NCBI GenBank assembly: GCA_024305745.1
Contig: JAHRBS010000005.1
Coordinates: 1,798,001 to 1,862,000 of the forward strand
Direction of reading: 5' to 3'
Length of the DNA: 64,000 bases
DNA from: Polyporus tsugae
Taxonomy: Eukaryota > Basidiomycota > Agaricomycetes > Polyporales > Polyporaceae
Under the pieces are notes generated by a model. It did no database searches. It had not been told where the DNA came from and saw nothing but the letters and a program-made list of their open reading frames with translations. Shown here in pieces: positions 1 to 11,803 of this stretch. Both the position numbers and the translations under genes were made by a program. Numbering within the stretch: the first letter of the stretch is position 1; every line of letters starts with the position of its first letter.

Positions 1-610
1 GCACGAGGGTTCTCGATGATCACCCATGCCGGGTTTGTCAATGAGCTGCTTACCTCTTGGAAACCTCAACACCTGGAACCAGTTATGGCGTTGAGGGTGT
101 ATCAGGAGTCGCAGTTTACTCGTCGCGGCTTTGCGGATATTTTGCGTGGTCTCGGCACCGTTATCGAGACGTGGCTCCAGACGGTTGAACAGCCCTCTCC
201 CGCCGCCGGCTCCGAGGACCACCATGGTGTGCAATATCGGTTGCTTGTTGTGATTTATGACTGGGAAGCGGAGAGGGAGTGGTGGTCGGACCTTGTCGAC
301 AGTTGCTTCCCGACGTGGTTGCAGTTGGGGCTGCTGAGTTGGGACTTCAATACACGTGAGTACTAGCAGTAGTACCGTTATCGAGCTGGATTTTATCGAT
401 GACTTCTTGTACAGCACCCAGCGCACCTTTCCAATGGGCCCCCGAGAAGGAATCTCCGCAGTCTGATGCTGTCCCTCAATCTCAACTTGAGGACGTCACT
501 TCCAGTTCCTCATCCAAGGTAAAGTCGTTTCCAAGATATTCAGCAGTAACATCCCGCTCACACCTGTACGTTAGGGTAATCTTTCGCCCCATGCATCAGA
601 AGCTGCCTAG
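1..610 (+). CDS. 3' part of an F-box-like family protein (5' truncated by window)
   Basis: Reading starts at base 1 in the frame of the ATG at 16. I infer three exons, 1-355, 415-518 and 575-610, separated by GT-AG introns of 59 and 56 nt, ending at TAG 608-610. The protein matches the C-terminal part of the intact gene at 21369-23402: both have a segment with FTR..FAD.LR.LG, then a YDWEAEREWW / TADMHEWW stretch, and then an intron in the same phase followed by an F-W-P-E type exon rich in D, E and S. The N-terminal F-box half lies outside the window. In fungi, F-box proteins usually recruit substrates to SCF ubiquitin ligases. This assignment comes only from the paralogue, because no F-box motif is visible in this fragment. 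Confidence 0.6.
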
Positions 611-2066
611 AGCAAGTCGCTATTCAGTATCTCTCAGTATATTGAGATCCCGGGGTCCACGTTCTCGGTGTTCACTTCTCCACAACCCGGCAACCCCAAC
701 CCTACCAGCAGGCTGTATTCGACCGCTCGTTGTTCCGCAAATCATACACGGCGGCTCCGACATGAATCTCTCGCACGCGTTCTCTCCTTCCGCAACGTCC
801 ATCTGGCCCGGACCGGTCCGACACCCTCCAATCCTTCATGTTCCTCGCGGTCCGATGTCGGAGTCCCTCACGCATCCTGGACATCCTATACATACTGTCA
901 ACATGGCCCTATTCTTCACCCTCGTCAGCCCGCTCGCCCCGCTTCGGTCCCCCGAGTTCGTTTACCGTACGCCTTCCTCGACCTCGTCCGCTACCACCCC
1001 GACGGCGCCCCCGACGACAGCGGCCCCGACCCCCGCCCACTGCGCGCACGCCCCGCGCGGGGGGGGAGCTCATCATCAGCACGTATTAGCGGACAAGCGA
1101 GACCTCAGACAATCGGCGCGCTCGTGCAGCCAGTGTTCACCTTAGCCGACCTCCGCAGCGTCACGGTCGGCGCCGCGCACGGTGTATATCACGTCACCAA
1201 GGGCGACCTGGCGCGCATACGCGTACGCGCGTGGCCGACGCCGACTCCCGCCATCCAGACTGGGCGACGGCGACACCGCGCGATGGAAGCCCTCGCGCAC
1301 TTCGCGTTGCACTACCCGCGGCCGGAGTTGTGCACGCGCGTCCTATCGCCTATCGCCGCGAGCACACTGGTGCCGGAGGAGGCGGTGAAGGAGGTCGGGA
1401 GGCACAGGGGAGCGTACCTCATCATGCTAGCCAACTCGTACGGGGTCGAGGACGCGAAGGGGGTCGGGCGGTACGCGTTCTCATCGTTGCCTACGTTGCT
1501 TATGCCGCGCATGGATCCGAAGTATAGAGGTTACCTGGATGACACGAGGTGTTGCTGTGGGTGGCAATCTTCCAAGGAGCGTGGCGGGAGAAGCGTAGGT
1601 CGGAGGCGGAGAGGGAGAACATGGTGGAGGCTCGCGGCCTGGCAAAGCCCACCAGAGACAACGGTATCGACGTCTGAAACCCGGGTGTTAACTAGCCCCC
1701 AGCATGCTCAATTAAACTCACCACGAAGTCGAACGCATGTCGTGTACACAGCTATCCAGAAATGCCAGTATATGGCCACATTGAGCACTTGGCTGCATAT
1801 ACATTCGATTCAACACCTCACAGAGACACGGTGCATCCACCCACGCTCGCACCACATGTATGTACATGCTGCCGTACGTCGGGAATAAGTACATAGCCTC
1901 TGAGTCCGACATTGGGAAAGGAGCAGACGACGCGCGAGATGACAGTATCTGACAAAAAGAGAAAATTTGGTACTTGGGAGCGAGCGTATGCAGTGGAGGG
2001 GCGTTCAGGATACCGCGACAAAAGATAACAACATTGTCCAGACTCGGATGGGCAGGTGCTCGTGAC
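611..2066. other. No confidently recognised gene; open frame 668-1888
   Basis: A 406-codon open frame runs from 668 to 1888 on the plus strand. It is Arg/Pro/Ser-rich, and its shadow frames are also open, as expected of very GC-rich sequence. A stretch around 1180-1540 (AMEALAHFALHYPRPELC and following) reads more like real protein, so a relic gene is possible. I cannot name it. Confidence 0.3.
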
Positions 2067-2393
2067 TTAAGCGTCGGTCGTCTCTACCGCCGCGGTATCG
2101 GTAGTGGTCGTCGCAGAATCCGTACCCGTCGAGGACGTGGTGGTCGACGCAGAGGCCGTCGTGGACGTAGCGAAAGTACTCGGCGCCGACGTGGTGGGAG
2201 GGAGCGAAGTAGTGGCTCCTACGAACCGATGGCAAACTCAGGGTGTGTGGATGAAAAAAAGAGAAGAGTGGGACGTACCGGTTGGGAACGAGAAGCTCGA
2301 CGGGGCGAGACTCGACGAGACCTGCGGGAGGGCGACCGCCCCCGTGAAGACCAGGGAAAGAGATAGAATGGCGAGCTGGGCTTTGGCAAACAT
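2067..2393 (-). CDS. Small secreted Ser/Thr-rich protein (88 aa, two exons)
   Basis: Exon 1 is 2279-2393 and exon 2 is 2067-2218, joined by a 60-nt GT-AG intron (donor GTACGT) in phase 1; the total of 267 nt is 89 codons including TAA. The start MFAKAQLAILSLSLVF is a clear signal peptide with an Ala-Leu cleavage region near residue 22. The mature part is almost entirely Ser, Thr, Ala and Pro, which predicts dense O-mannosylation and an extracellular or wall location. There are no cysteines and no C-terminal hydrophobic anchor, so it is not a GPI protein. A TATA-like box (2477-2484) sits about 85 bp upstream of the ATG. Function is unknown; it fits the broad class of fungal small secreted proteins. 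Confidence 0.7.
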
Positions 2394-2476
2394 GATGATG
2401 TGGAACGTTGGAGGGATACACTCGGTCGTCGTGTGGGTACGGACGAGATGAGGCCCGCTCCTCGACTCGGGTATGG

Positions 2477-2484
2477 CATATATA
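2477..2484 (-). promoter_or_regulatory. TATA-like box of the small secreted protein
   Basis: A TATATATG-like run on the minus strand, about 85 bp upstream of the ATG at 2393. Position and sequence suit a core promoter; no other element was identified. Confidence 0.4.
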
Positions 2485-3780
2485 CCAAAAAAGTGCGTAT
2501 GATCGACAATAGAACTCAATAAACACGATGCACCATCCGCGACAGGACAGGGGAATGCATCCGCAAGACAGGAATATTGCGAAGTAAGGAGTGAAGCGCA
2601 CCCTATTCTGACCTCTCCCTAAGCTGCGCCGGATTCTCCTAGCCACTTGTCTTGGGACGCTTCCTATGATGTGCTCCCTAGCCCAAGGTGACGAGCGGAA
2701 GATTGAGAAGGTGTGCTTGATACCTTATGGTGATTAGCGGCCTGAAGAGGAACAACGTCCGTGCGGCGAGTCCTCGAAGGGACGCTCCATGCGCACCCAC
2801 AAACCAGCGGAAATAGATGCTGAGACATACAAGAGAGCGTTGATTGGTCCCGTGATGCCCGTCAGGAGGGCAGCTGGTCACAATGCACAGTCCTTGGGAG
2901 AATGCCGATCTTTCCGACCTCCTCGACGCTTGGAAGGCGGTTGAAGAACACGTCCTATTGAAACCTCCTCCTTTCTTTTCATATACACAGAGAGAGGTCA
3001 GGAGGACTTGCGGCGGAAGCAAAGTAATGGCAAGACGACTCGCCTCTTGGGTCTTCGGCCACGCCAAGGTGTACTCTCATGCTCCTAAGCCTTAGGAGTC
3101 GTAATCAGAGCAATCAACGTGAAATCCAAGGCGTATCGGGCCGGAAAGGCAGCATATATGTGATCATGAGAGGGGATTTGGTGGTGGAAGACGAAACCAG
3201 GTTGGGCGTCAAGGCCAATAGCTTGGGATCCTAACATGTACAAACAAACCGTGACATCGGGGAAAGCCGCAACCGTACTGCTGAACAACCTGTTCATCAC
3301 GTCTCCGCTGGCAGCAATCGCAGCTCATATCTCTCCATGCTAAGTACTGACCACTCTGATAAATGCAACATACGAGTCCAGCTTTGAACCGTCAGGCAGT
3401 CGCCGCCGCCTGCCACACTGCCTCCGAGGCGCAGCTGCTCATCTCTTCGCGATCGCTTTTATCGATAAGTACCGCTACGCTCTGTATGAGCACTAGTTTA
3501 GCTCATCATGACTCTGAAATTTTACTGGGCCATTCCCTATCGTAGGCTCCATGTTTGGATTCAATCGTGGCACCCTCAAGATTAGCTAAACCGGGCCAAT
3601 CCTCTCAGATACACCACCGCGCGCTATGAAATGCCGACATGCTCTTGCACGTCTTTATTATGTTTGTGTACAAATATGAAGACGCTGATGTGAACTTCGC
3701 GTAAAAACGGCGCCGCTCGTGTCCAGCTCCCCCGCCACGCAACGCTTTGCAAGGCTTTCTGTCATCCTGCGCTCGACGTG
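2485..3780. other. Non-coding or unrecognised stretch
   Basis: Several open frames of 60-213 codons overlap on both strands, but none has recognisable motifs, credible introns or a consistent frame. I see nothing supportable here. Confidence 0.3.
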
Positions 3781-4260
3781 CTATGGTGGCGACTGGACAA
3801 CCTCGTCCCTCTGCTGAGATTATTGAAGTCATGCGAAAAGTTCCTCCTGATCCAAATAACCGGTTTGACAACGGCACCCTCTGCGTGAGCTCGTTCTTTC
3901 GGTGGAACTGCATACTGATCCAATAACAGATCCGGGAAGGAGACTCGGAGCCATCGCAGAGGGAGTGGCATAAATTCCAGAGATACACCGAGTGCGTCCG
4001 CATCCCAAAGTAACCAAACCAAGCGTCAGTAACACTGCACGCTATCATTCAGCTCTCTACGTGGAACAACGGCGAGCCTCTCCTTAACCGGCCCCGCCGC
4101 ACTGCTCCTGGGAACCAACTCTCTCGAGCTCCTCCACATCGTGCTTCTCTCCGACGCCCCGTACATTCGACTCATTCCCGTTCGACGATCCCGCGCGCCG
4201 ACACACAACTCTGCACCTCTTCAGCAGGACGTAGCAACGTTCACGACCTCAAACCCACTG
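3781..4260 (+). pseudogene. Degenerate F-box/LRR-type relic
   Basis: Short pieces in different plus-strand frames resemble the leucine-rich half of Agaricomycete F-box-like proteins: a REWHKFQRYTECVR piece near 3960-4010, ended by TAA, and an ALLLGTNSLELLHIVLLSD piece near 4100-4150. The pieces are in order but need frame changes, and no start or complete exon set can be built. The family assignment is from memory of similar proteins, so it is weak. Confidence 0.3.
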
Positions 4261-5276
4261 CTCCCTATCCGCATCTGCCACCACCTCTCCGCGCATGTCC
4301 CTGCCCGCGGAGACGACTAAGGTCGCCCGACCTACTGACAATGTGAAGGCCCGCGACTACGAGCGCTGCCGGCCCAATTCGTGTTCGGGGCCAGACCCCG
4401 TCACTAGACTGTCGCAGCTGTCAGATAAGCTGTGAAAGAAGTTAAGAACATTGCACATATGATCCCGTTTGTATGTACGGACCGGCAGGGATTCGCAAGG
4501 TCTAGCGGCGAAGTCGAAGCGAAGCAGAAGGTGAGAATACATCATGATGCGTGTGCCAGTGGTTACTTATTAGTAAGTAGTTCCCTTCGAACGATTCGCG
4601 TGTGGCCGGTAGCCGTACACACCACGAACCGACGCGCGGGGGTGAAGTGATGGCGATCCCTGGGCGATCCCACACCCCGCAGAGGCAGAACCGAAACAAA
4701 CATTAACTTATGTACTACGCCTCGCATGCCATGTGAGAAAGGACAGCCAGAGCGGTTACGTCACAACTTACGAAAGATCTTGGAAAGATCTACGCTTCCC
4801 CGCGTCGGCATCGCAAAGTGGTGCCACTTGTCACATTGTCACCGTTGATGGACGCGACCCGGGTCACAAGAGCCCCCGCCAGCCCCGCCTCGCCCACGAC
4901 GTTGATCCTCCTCCTCCTCCTTCCGCGATACCTTGCGCGCTGTCTTGAGCTTGAGGAATAAAGTCTATGGCTGCGCGCGATCGAGGGTGAAACTCGGCGC
5001 GACTTTAAGTTGTGCAGGGAGGAGGGGGGTAGAGCGATCGGTGTGCGGATCAGTACGCGCGTCGATCTGCTCGAGGCTCAGCGGAAGTTAGCCGACGGGT
5101 CTTCCTGGTTCTGCATGGTCAGTTCGTCTTCGTTCCTCGCCGTTCTTCGCGTCGTCTGACATCTCTCCAACTAAAAACACCACTCCACGTGCGCCCTGCC
5201 ATCCCCGCTGTCACACGCGCCCTCGTGGACCCAGTCCAAGTTCAAGATGAGGCACCGTCTGCCATCTATAAAAATC
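4261..5276. other. Intergenic region upstream of the CFEM gene
   Basis: No coding sequence is supported. The last several hundred bases are C/T-rich on the plus strand, as is common upstream of strongly expressed basidiomycete genes. Confidence 0.3.
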
Positions 5277-5284
5277 TCCCGCTC
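5277..5284 (+). promoter_or_regulatory. TATA box of the CFEM gene
   Basis: TATAAAAA lies 116 bp upstream of the ATG at 5400 and is followed by a pyrimidine-rich leader. Confidence 0.5.
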
Positions 5285-5399
5285 CCGCCCTCCTCCTCCT
5301 TCTCGACCCTCCCCCGAGTCTCACTCACGGCACAACCTCCCCCGTTGACATCAACGATCCCCCACTCATTCACGGTTTAATCTCAGTCTATATACCGTC

Positions 5400-6513
5400 A
5401 TGAAGTTCACCGCGTTCGCCCTCACCATTGTCGCCGCTGTGGCCAGCGTCCGCGCTCAGTCCAGCACCAGCGGCAGTGCCGCCGCCCCAACCTCCACCAC
5501 CGGCCTCTCGCCCTGTATCCTCAACTGCACTGCCCAGGCTGCTTCTTCGGCCGGCTGCAGCGGCATGTGCGTATTCCTACTCTTTCTCTTCCTCCTCCCC
5601 GCGTCACCTCCCTACCCTCTCCAGTTTTCCATCGCGCTTTTTTCTTCGTCGCGAAAGGATCCGCTTATTTCCCCCAAAATCTGCCCTTTGCAAAAACTCT
5701 ACGGCGCGCACCTTCCCCTGCGAACCCGATGCTGACTTCCACCATACAGCACCGATATCAGCTGCGTCTGCACAAACGCCAACTTCCAGCAAGCGGCCCT
5801 GACCTGCCTTCAAAAGTCGTGTACCGCCGCCGAGGTCCAGGCCGCCATGGCCCTCCAGTCCCAAGAGTGCGGTGCCGGTGAGTGCCCCCGTTCCTGCTTT
5901 CAATCCCCGTCCATTCTTCGCCGCCCGGCGCCGTTCGATCCATTTTGAGTGTCACTGTCGGCGAGGATCGAGAACCTCGCCTATTTTTGCAGTGGTGGCT
6001 TCTGTTTCGCTGCATTCAGTAGAATCACTCGGCCGTGTGATGGTGTTGCGCCTCCTTCGCATTCTTCCCCTGCCCGACATCCACGCGTAGTATCATAGAT
6101 GGCTGCTGACGGGCCTGCCGGCGCGCCCACCCCAACTCGCGTCTTCGCGCGGGACCCTCCCTTTCGGACACCTCCCTTCACTCCGTATTCACCTAGCCCC
6201 ATTACCAACGTCGTACCCGTACTGACGCCTTCGTTCTTCGACAGTGTCCTCCGCCGCGGCCTCGGCGCCCTCGTCCGGAGCGGCGTCGTCGTCGTCGGGC
6301 ACGCGCTCCGGCGCAGCCTCCTCGTCGGGCTCCGCAAGCCATGCGGGCTCTGGCGCGTCCTCGTTGTCGACCGCGCAGGCGTCGGCGGGCTCTGCCGCGG
6401 CGTCGCAGTCGGGCAACGCTGCGCGGGCGGACTTGAGCATCGCGCGGGGCGGGCTCGCAGGCGTAGCCGTCGCGGTGATGGGTGTCGCCGCTGGCGCCGC
6501 GTTCATGCTGTAA
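5400..6513 (+). CDS. CFEM-domain GPI-anchored surface protein (187 aa)
   Basis: Exons are 5400-5566, 5750-5877 and 6245-6513, with GT-AG introns of 183 and 367 nt. The sum of 564 nt gives 187 residues. A signal peptide (MKFTAFALTIVAAVASVRA) is followed by a CFEM domain at about residues 35-97 with all eight cysteines (SPC, LNC, AGC, ISC-VC, LTC, KSC, QEC). A long Ser/Ala/Gly linker leads to a C-terminal hydrophobic tail ending AAGAAFML, typical of GPI attachment. CFEM proteins act at the fungal cell surface, in haem or iron capture and in adhesion or host interaction. Both introns are longer than most others here, so a small extra exon inside the second intron cannot be excluded. Confidence 0.88.
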
Positions 6514-8257
6514 GCTGCACGCTGCGTCCCGATGGATATGCAGGAGGGGGAGAAAACACGCAGACGGGGGGAGGGCGGGGGGGCTGGCGCGTGGGGTTCC
6601 TGGAACGTTGTGCCTCGCTCGCCTTCGCCTTTGGCTGGACAGGCTGCGGCTTGAACTTGTGTTCACTAAGTACTTGTCTGTGATCCAAGGATGAGGATGT
6701 ATGTGTCGCGTGTGTATTGGACCCTGGTGAACGAGATCTGGTGTCTGAAATACCTTACATTGACTAGTTTTGTTGTGTGGCGACGATTTATAATTGGGGC
6801 AGAATGGTTTTGTACTCGAGCTCCGACTTTGACATTGTGGTTGACTACACGATAACTTGAATGGTCGACCAGTAGGGACTGAGAGCTGTTGAGATGCCAA
6901 CCGACAGCGCACCCCGGATGCGATGGTAGAAGTACGCACGGCCCGGTATGCGGCGGGCGACGTGCGGCGAGACGGGGGCCCTCACGGTCTACGACGGTGC
7001 GCGCTCTTGGTGGAGGATGTGCTCAGAAAAGCGGGGCTCATGGGGAGAGGATGCCAGCGGGCGGCGACGCCGGCGAGCCACTAGCTTGTTACGCGTGTGA
7101 CTGTCACTTCATCACAGTGTGGCGTCACTCAATCGCGCTCTTCTCTTCTCCGCAGACGACCGTGTCCTGGTTCGCAACCCTCAGCATCTCCGCGGTCGAT
7201 ACTGTATACACCCTGCCTTGTCCAAACCCTGGTCTTCCGCCGATTCCGTCTCACTCAGCACAGCACGTCGGGTTTCGCTCTATTGCACCCGCCGTAACTT
7301 GAACGGCTCGCAGGATGCGTTTGACGTGAACTTGAATTGAAGAGTCAAGGCCTCGACGGGGACTAGTACTACTCGGGGTGTTGGATTCGAGGCGCGAATG
7401 GATTGGTATGGCCGCGAGGAGGTGCGCGCTGATGAGGTGCGTTCAAGTTCCTCCGAATCCATTCGGACTCGCAGCCGGGATCACCGGTCACTGGGTAGGG
7501 GATCGCAGGTGGTGCAGGTGTACATGTTTATGTTTTAGGGGGTGTTAGTCTATTCGCGATACTTACGGGTCCAATGGTCCACCCTCTCCGACATATAATT
7601 AAATCTCAAGTTCGTATAACATGGAGGCCTTGGGGACTCGACTCGGGTATACAGCAGAGAGCGTCAAAATGACCTCTTCTCCCCGGTGTTGCCACCGTAA
7701 CATGGACATTGTGTATTCCTCCCACATTGCGACAGTGAGTCCCGAACATACCTAGTTTTCGAAACATTGGAACTCACCCCTTCTAGGATACCATCGCTGC
7801 AGACGGCGCTCCGAGTTAAGCTTCTTGCGATGCGCTCACCGGACCTCGAATGACGAGGGAGACCAGGCCAGTGGTGTGATGCGCCGGACCGTGGTTACTG
7901 TCATTGGTCAATGCATTAGTTGGCGTCCCCTAGGTGAGAGTATAGAAGCGGTCTCTGGCATGCATCCGTCCTTGATACATCCACGGTTCCATAGTTAGAT
8001 GACCCTTCAAGGCAGTGTCGATAGACACCACGTGTATGTACGTTGTCTTCTGGGGGCGCGGCAAGTCCGGTTTTGATTGATATATGCGGACGGTGGCTCG
8101 TCGAAGCAGATAGAAGCTCGATAGGGATCATTACCGGGCCTGTTCGGGCGAACTCAGTCGCCGTCATATAAGTGCGTTGCCACCACGGCACTAGTACCCT
8201 ACACAATCCCTCTTCTAATCTCGTCACCCTCAGCAGTTTCAACGCCCAGTTGGCAGA
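6514..8257. other. Intergenic; no supported gene
   Basis: Contains the 3' region of the CFEM gene and the upstream region of the DUF6533-like gene. Open frames such as 6889-7302 have no motif and no partner exons. Confidence 0.35.
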
Positions 8258-10152
8258 ATGTCCGCGACTCATGTCGAAGTGCAGGAGATCTCAACCCTGT
8301 AAGTCTGGTAGCAGCTTTGATGCCTATCGCCAGCATCCTAACTTGAACGCTCTTGTTAACTCCGGGATAACAGATACACTGAAATATACTGTGGTTATGC
8401 TGCTTGTGGTACCAGTGTCTCACACAATATTCGCCGAATCGCCTGATGCTAACCTGTGGAATGATTAGCACTCCTCGTCTATGACTGGCTCCTGTGTCTC
8501 GGCCAGGAGGTCAGATTCATATGGAACTGGCGCTCTGGAGTCACCGTCTCCTCGCTGGTGTATGCCTTCAGCCGCTATGGATTGCTCATACAGCTTCTCC
8601 TGACTGTTGCTACGACTTATCCAATGTCGGACTCAGTACGCCATCTTTTCGGCTACCTCTCTTCCTTCGGATGGACTGATCATTGTGTATGTAGAGGTAG
8701 CAAGGGTTCATCAGCCGAGTGGATACTAGTATATGCTTACACCCGCTCCTCCACAATAGCTGTGCAGCGATTGGATGGGTCCAGGTCATCGCCATCATAC
8801 TGGGCACAATCGCGATCAGCGGTGCGTCTGAGCACCGTCCTCCCAAAATGTTCATATACTGAAATAAATGGTTTCTAGTCTTCTCTGCCCTGCGTGCATA
8901 TGCACTATCAAACAGGAACATATGGTTGACAGCCATAATTATCTTTTGGGCACTACCACCAATAGCGATGCGCATCGTGAGTGTTCAGACACCACTCCTG
9001 GTTGTGGTTATTGAATCCGGGACATTGTCTGGGAAAGCTTCAATCCATCTACAATGGTTCCGAGAATCTACCTAGTCCATTCAATTGTGGCTCATCGACC
9101 TCGCTATCTCCGGCGCTCTCTGTCAGGTATGTTCCACACCCGGCATTCTGTGCGATGAGGCTAATGGGCAGACACTGATCACCATTCCCAGTGGTGAGTA
9201 GGATATTAATGCTTCAGGCTGTTTCCGTGGTGCTCACTTCTATCTCCTACAGTTCCTCTTGTTACGCGAGCATCGCAGTTAACGGCTGAGCTGCTTGTTG
9301 TTGGTATCACCTGGTGGTACAGCTACCAGTCGTATCGCATTCGGAAAGGCATCAAACTCGGAAAAACTATCAGTTCTCTTCTCCTCTACAATGGTGAGTC
9401 ATCTCAAGGTTCATTATGTTCCTAGCTGACGTGATGTGCAACTAGGGAGCCTCTATTTCCAGTGCGCTTTGCTCCTCTCGAACTTGGACAAGGCTTTGAT
9501 TCTTCGGGGCTCATCGCAACATTCGCAGATTTCTCGCGACCTTGTGCATCCTTGACCTCATATTTGACACGGCGTCGGTGCGTCCTTCAACAACTGCAGA
9601 TCCGACACATATGATAATGATTCCTTGCACTTCGCTCTAGGTTTCAGACAATGTCTTCAATGCCCACGGTTTTCTGGAGATATTCTTCGAACCGTGGGTC
9701 CCCTCCGCCGCCGCCGCTGGCACCTGTTCTGTTTCCTGACAATTTTTAATGCTCGTAGTATAACCTCGATTCTCACGTGTCATTTTATGCTCTCCCTTCG
9801 CCAATTCGACAGCACCATCGCGTCCGGGACGTATTTGGGGCAGGGCTCCGATCGAGTCCGAGGGCGCATGGCCTCAATGGTACCACTCGAGTTCACAGCG
9901 CAGCCTAGCGACAGCCTGCCGGCAATCATCGCGTCCTTCGCTCACCCTGTTCACACGGTTCAAGACTCCTCGGCCCTGTCCGAGTCTGAGATGGATCCCG
10001 ACGCAATTCTCGACGACGACGGACTCGGATCCGAATGGCAAGAAATGGATACACTCGGACCTCAGACCCGCCGGACGACTCCGCCATCCTGCGAGAGCAC
10101 TACTAGTCTGCCGGCCCCTAATCGCCCCTCCCATTTTGAACATCCTGTATAG
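8258..10152 (+). CDS. DUF6533-like multi-pass membrane protein (382 aa, 13 exons)
   Basis: Exons: 8258-8298, 8374-8408, 8469-8635, 8695-8696, 8760-8821, 8879-8976, 9038-9126, 9192-9193, 9253-9393, 9446-9461, 9529-9577, 9641-9693, 9759-10152. The sum of 1149 nt is exactly 383 codons. The N-terminal block (ALLVYDWLLCLGQEVRFIW, about residues 26-44) is characteristic of DUF6533 proteins of Agaricomycetes. About six or seven hydrophobic segments follow, then a PITSILTCHFMLSLRQ block and an acidic, Ser/Pro-rich cytosolic tail from about residue 270. These proteins resemble 7-TM receptors, but their role is unknown. Introns are 52-75 nt. Two of the exons are only 2 nt long; without them the hydrophobic frame breaks twice. 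If they are not real, the gene carries two frameshifts. Confidence 0.75.
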
Positions 10153-10716
10153 TCGTTCGTGGGTACTAGGTGGACATTTCGATGTACGCGCGGTTGGTAC
10201 ATAGGTACTGCCAGTGACTGACCATTCAAGGTGACGATAGGTGCAGGCATATCGTAGTCAAGTTGGCGGGGCCACCGTCCAACGTTATCGTTGTCTGAAA
10301 TTCCCCTCATCGCAGTCGCCTTTTGCCAGCAAATGCGCGCTCGCACCGGACTTCTCCCGTTCGACCTTCACAGACAACTTTCTTCGCCCGGAGGGGTAGC
10401 ACCACTTGTCTCCTAGATAGAGATAGTACATTTCAAGTTGATCCCCGCCGTGTAGTATTGGTCAATATATATCTTTCAGTGCCTGTCCTGGTTGGTCGGT
10501 CCGACTCCAAGTTATTTCTTCAGTTCGACACTGGTACTTCAGTCGCACTGGAAAGTATCATGACCTCATTTTCCATCCCCCCCTTCCCCCCGGTTGCGCG
10601 ATCTTTCTCATGTGTGAACACAGAAGATGCAGATGCTAGTAAATGCAAGAGAGATTTCCGAAGGACAGTACAACGAGCATCATTTGCCGGAAAGCATACG
10701 GTACACTACCCAGAGT
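10153..10716. other. Intergenic; no supported gene
   Basis: It lies between the convergent ends of the DUF6533-like gene and the minus-strand acyltransferase relic. Nothing recognisable was seen. Confidence 0.35.
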
Positions 10717-11475
10717 CTACTCTGCAATGATGAAAGATATCTGCTTAGCGATCTCATTGATAAACTCCTGCAACACGTCCTTGTCCCACACGTCCGCGGC
10801 CTGCCACAAAACGCAACACATCAGCAACCACACTGCACGATATTCGATAGTCCTGGCAGGACAGTCGAAACCTTACCTGGAGCAGGACCGACAGCCGTCC
10901 CTGCATCGACCAAGCATGCACTAGCCTACCATACCAAAATGAAACCACAGTCAGCCACTCACGCCGCCCACACCAGACACAAACAGACACGCACGGCATT
11001 AAACACGCCTTCCCCATCCGACACGCGATATGCATGTCGTCAACTCTGATCATTGGTGCCTTGCTCCGCCCGACATTCCTCGGCCACACGGGCGCGCCGT
11101 AGTTCTCGACCCGCCCGACGTTCGTCACCGTCGGTGCGTACGTATGCAGGCCCGGGGGCTCATAGGCAGCCTTGGTTCTCACGATCTGCGGCGCGAGCTC
11201 CGCAATGAGGTGCGGGAGGCACGGGTTCGCGAGCCACGCGTCGTACTACCCCTTCGCCTAACGCAACACTGCGAGTAGGCCCGCCCTACTGACGAGGCGG
11301 GAGAGCGGAGCGTAGTCGATGCGGTTGGGCGTGTAGACGAGGCAGGAGACGATGTGCTTCCTGGGGTCGACGGAGGGCGGGAGGCAGTCAGTGCTCGCAA
11401 TGCTATCGAAGCGAAGGCAAAGGTGTAAGCGCCTTGATCTATAGAGGACGGAGAGAGGGAGAATGAAGAGTAGAC
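10717..11475 (-). pseudogene. 3' part of a split acyltransferase (condensation superfamily) gene
   Basis: Read on the minus strand from 11475 down to TAG 10717-10719. Recognisable pieces are KHIVSCLVYTPNRIDYAPL, YDAWLANPCLPHLIAE and a C-terminus AADVWDKDVLQEFINEI. They continue the protein whose 5' part is at 17845-18700, on the other side of the copia element. The family is the Tri3-like / alcohol O-acetyltransferase-like branch of the condensation superfamily, which transfers acyl groups from CoA to alcohols, often in secondary metabolism. Two in-frame TAG codons (11246-11248 and 11258-11260) sit where CAG (Gln) fits well, so the gene was decaying independently of the insertion. Confidence 0.65.
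11471..11475 (+). repeat. Left target-site duplication of the copia element (TAGAC)
   Basis: The five bases before the left LTR are identical to 17845-17849 after the right LTR. Confidence 0.9.
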
Positions 11476-11803
11476 TGTTGAGCGTGGCACTGCCAAGCGC
11501 TGGCAGCCAACATAGCCGCTAGGCTGTGACACCGCCATAGCGCCAGTTGTCACACATGCCAGATTACTCATAGCCTCGTCTATGATAATCACGCACAGCT
11601 CGACTGTGCACCGTGTATGCTACTGTACAGTTCTTATGTAATCTAGTAGTATATATACGGGCTCCCCAGAGCCCCCAATACAGACAGTTCTTTACACCCT
11701 ACCACCATCATCACTTAACAAGCCTCAACAACCCCTCCAGGTGAGTATGCGGAGCTTCCGCTAGAGTTGCTGCCTGGTGTGGGCTTTGCCCCCGGGTTCA
11801 ACA
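11476..11803 (+). repeat. Left LTR of the copia element
   Basis: 328 bp, TGTTG...CAACA. It contains a TATATATA-like promoter box near 11650 and ends with a G/C-rich segment. It matches 17517-17844 with three transitions (near 11485, 11593 and 11775). Confidence 0.95.

Noticed and set aside
668..1888. 406-codon plus-strand open frame
   Set aside because: Arg/Pro-rich, with open shadow frames and no motif or splice partners. A BTB/POZ relic was considered because of an MFTSPQPG-like start, but the rest does not fit.
2005..2646. 213-codon minus-strand open frame over the small secreted protein
   Set aside because: It is a shadow of the two-exon Ser/Thr-rich gene. The signal peptide and the repetitive mature part are in other frames joined by a clear intron.
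6099..6939. Long open frames on both strands over the last CFEM exon
   Set aside because: GC-rich shadow frames; the Ser/Ala/Gly linker and GPI tail frame explains the sequence.
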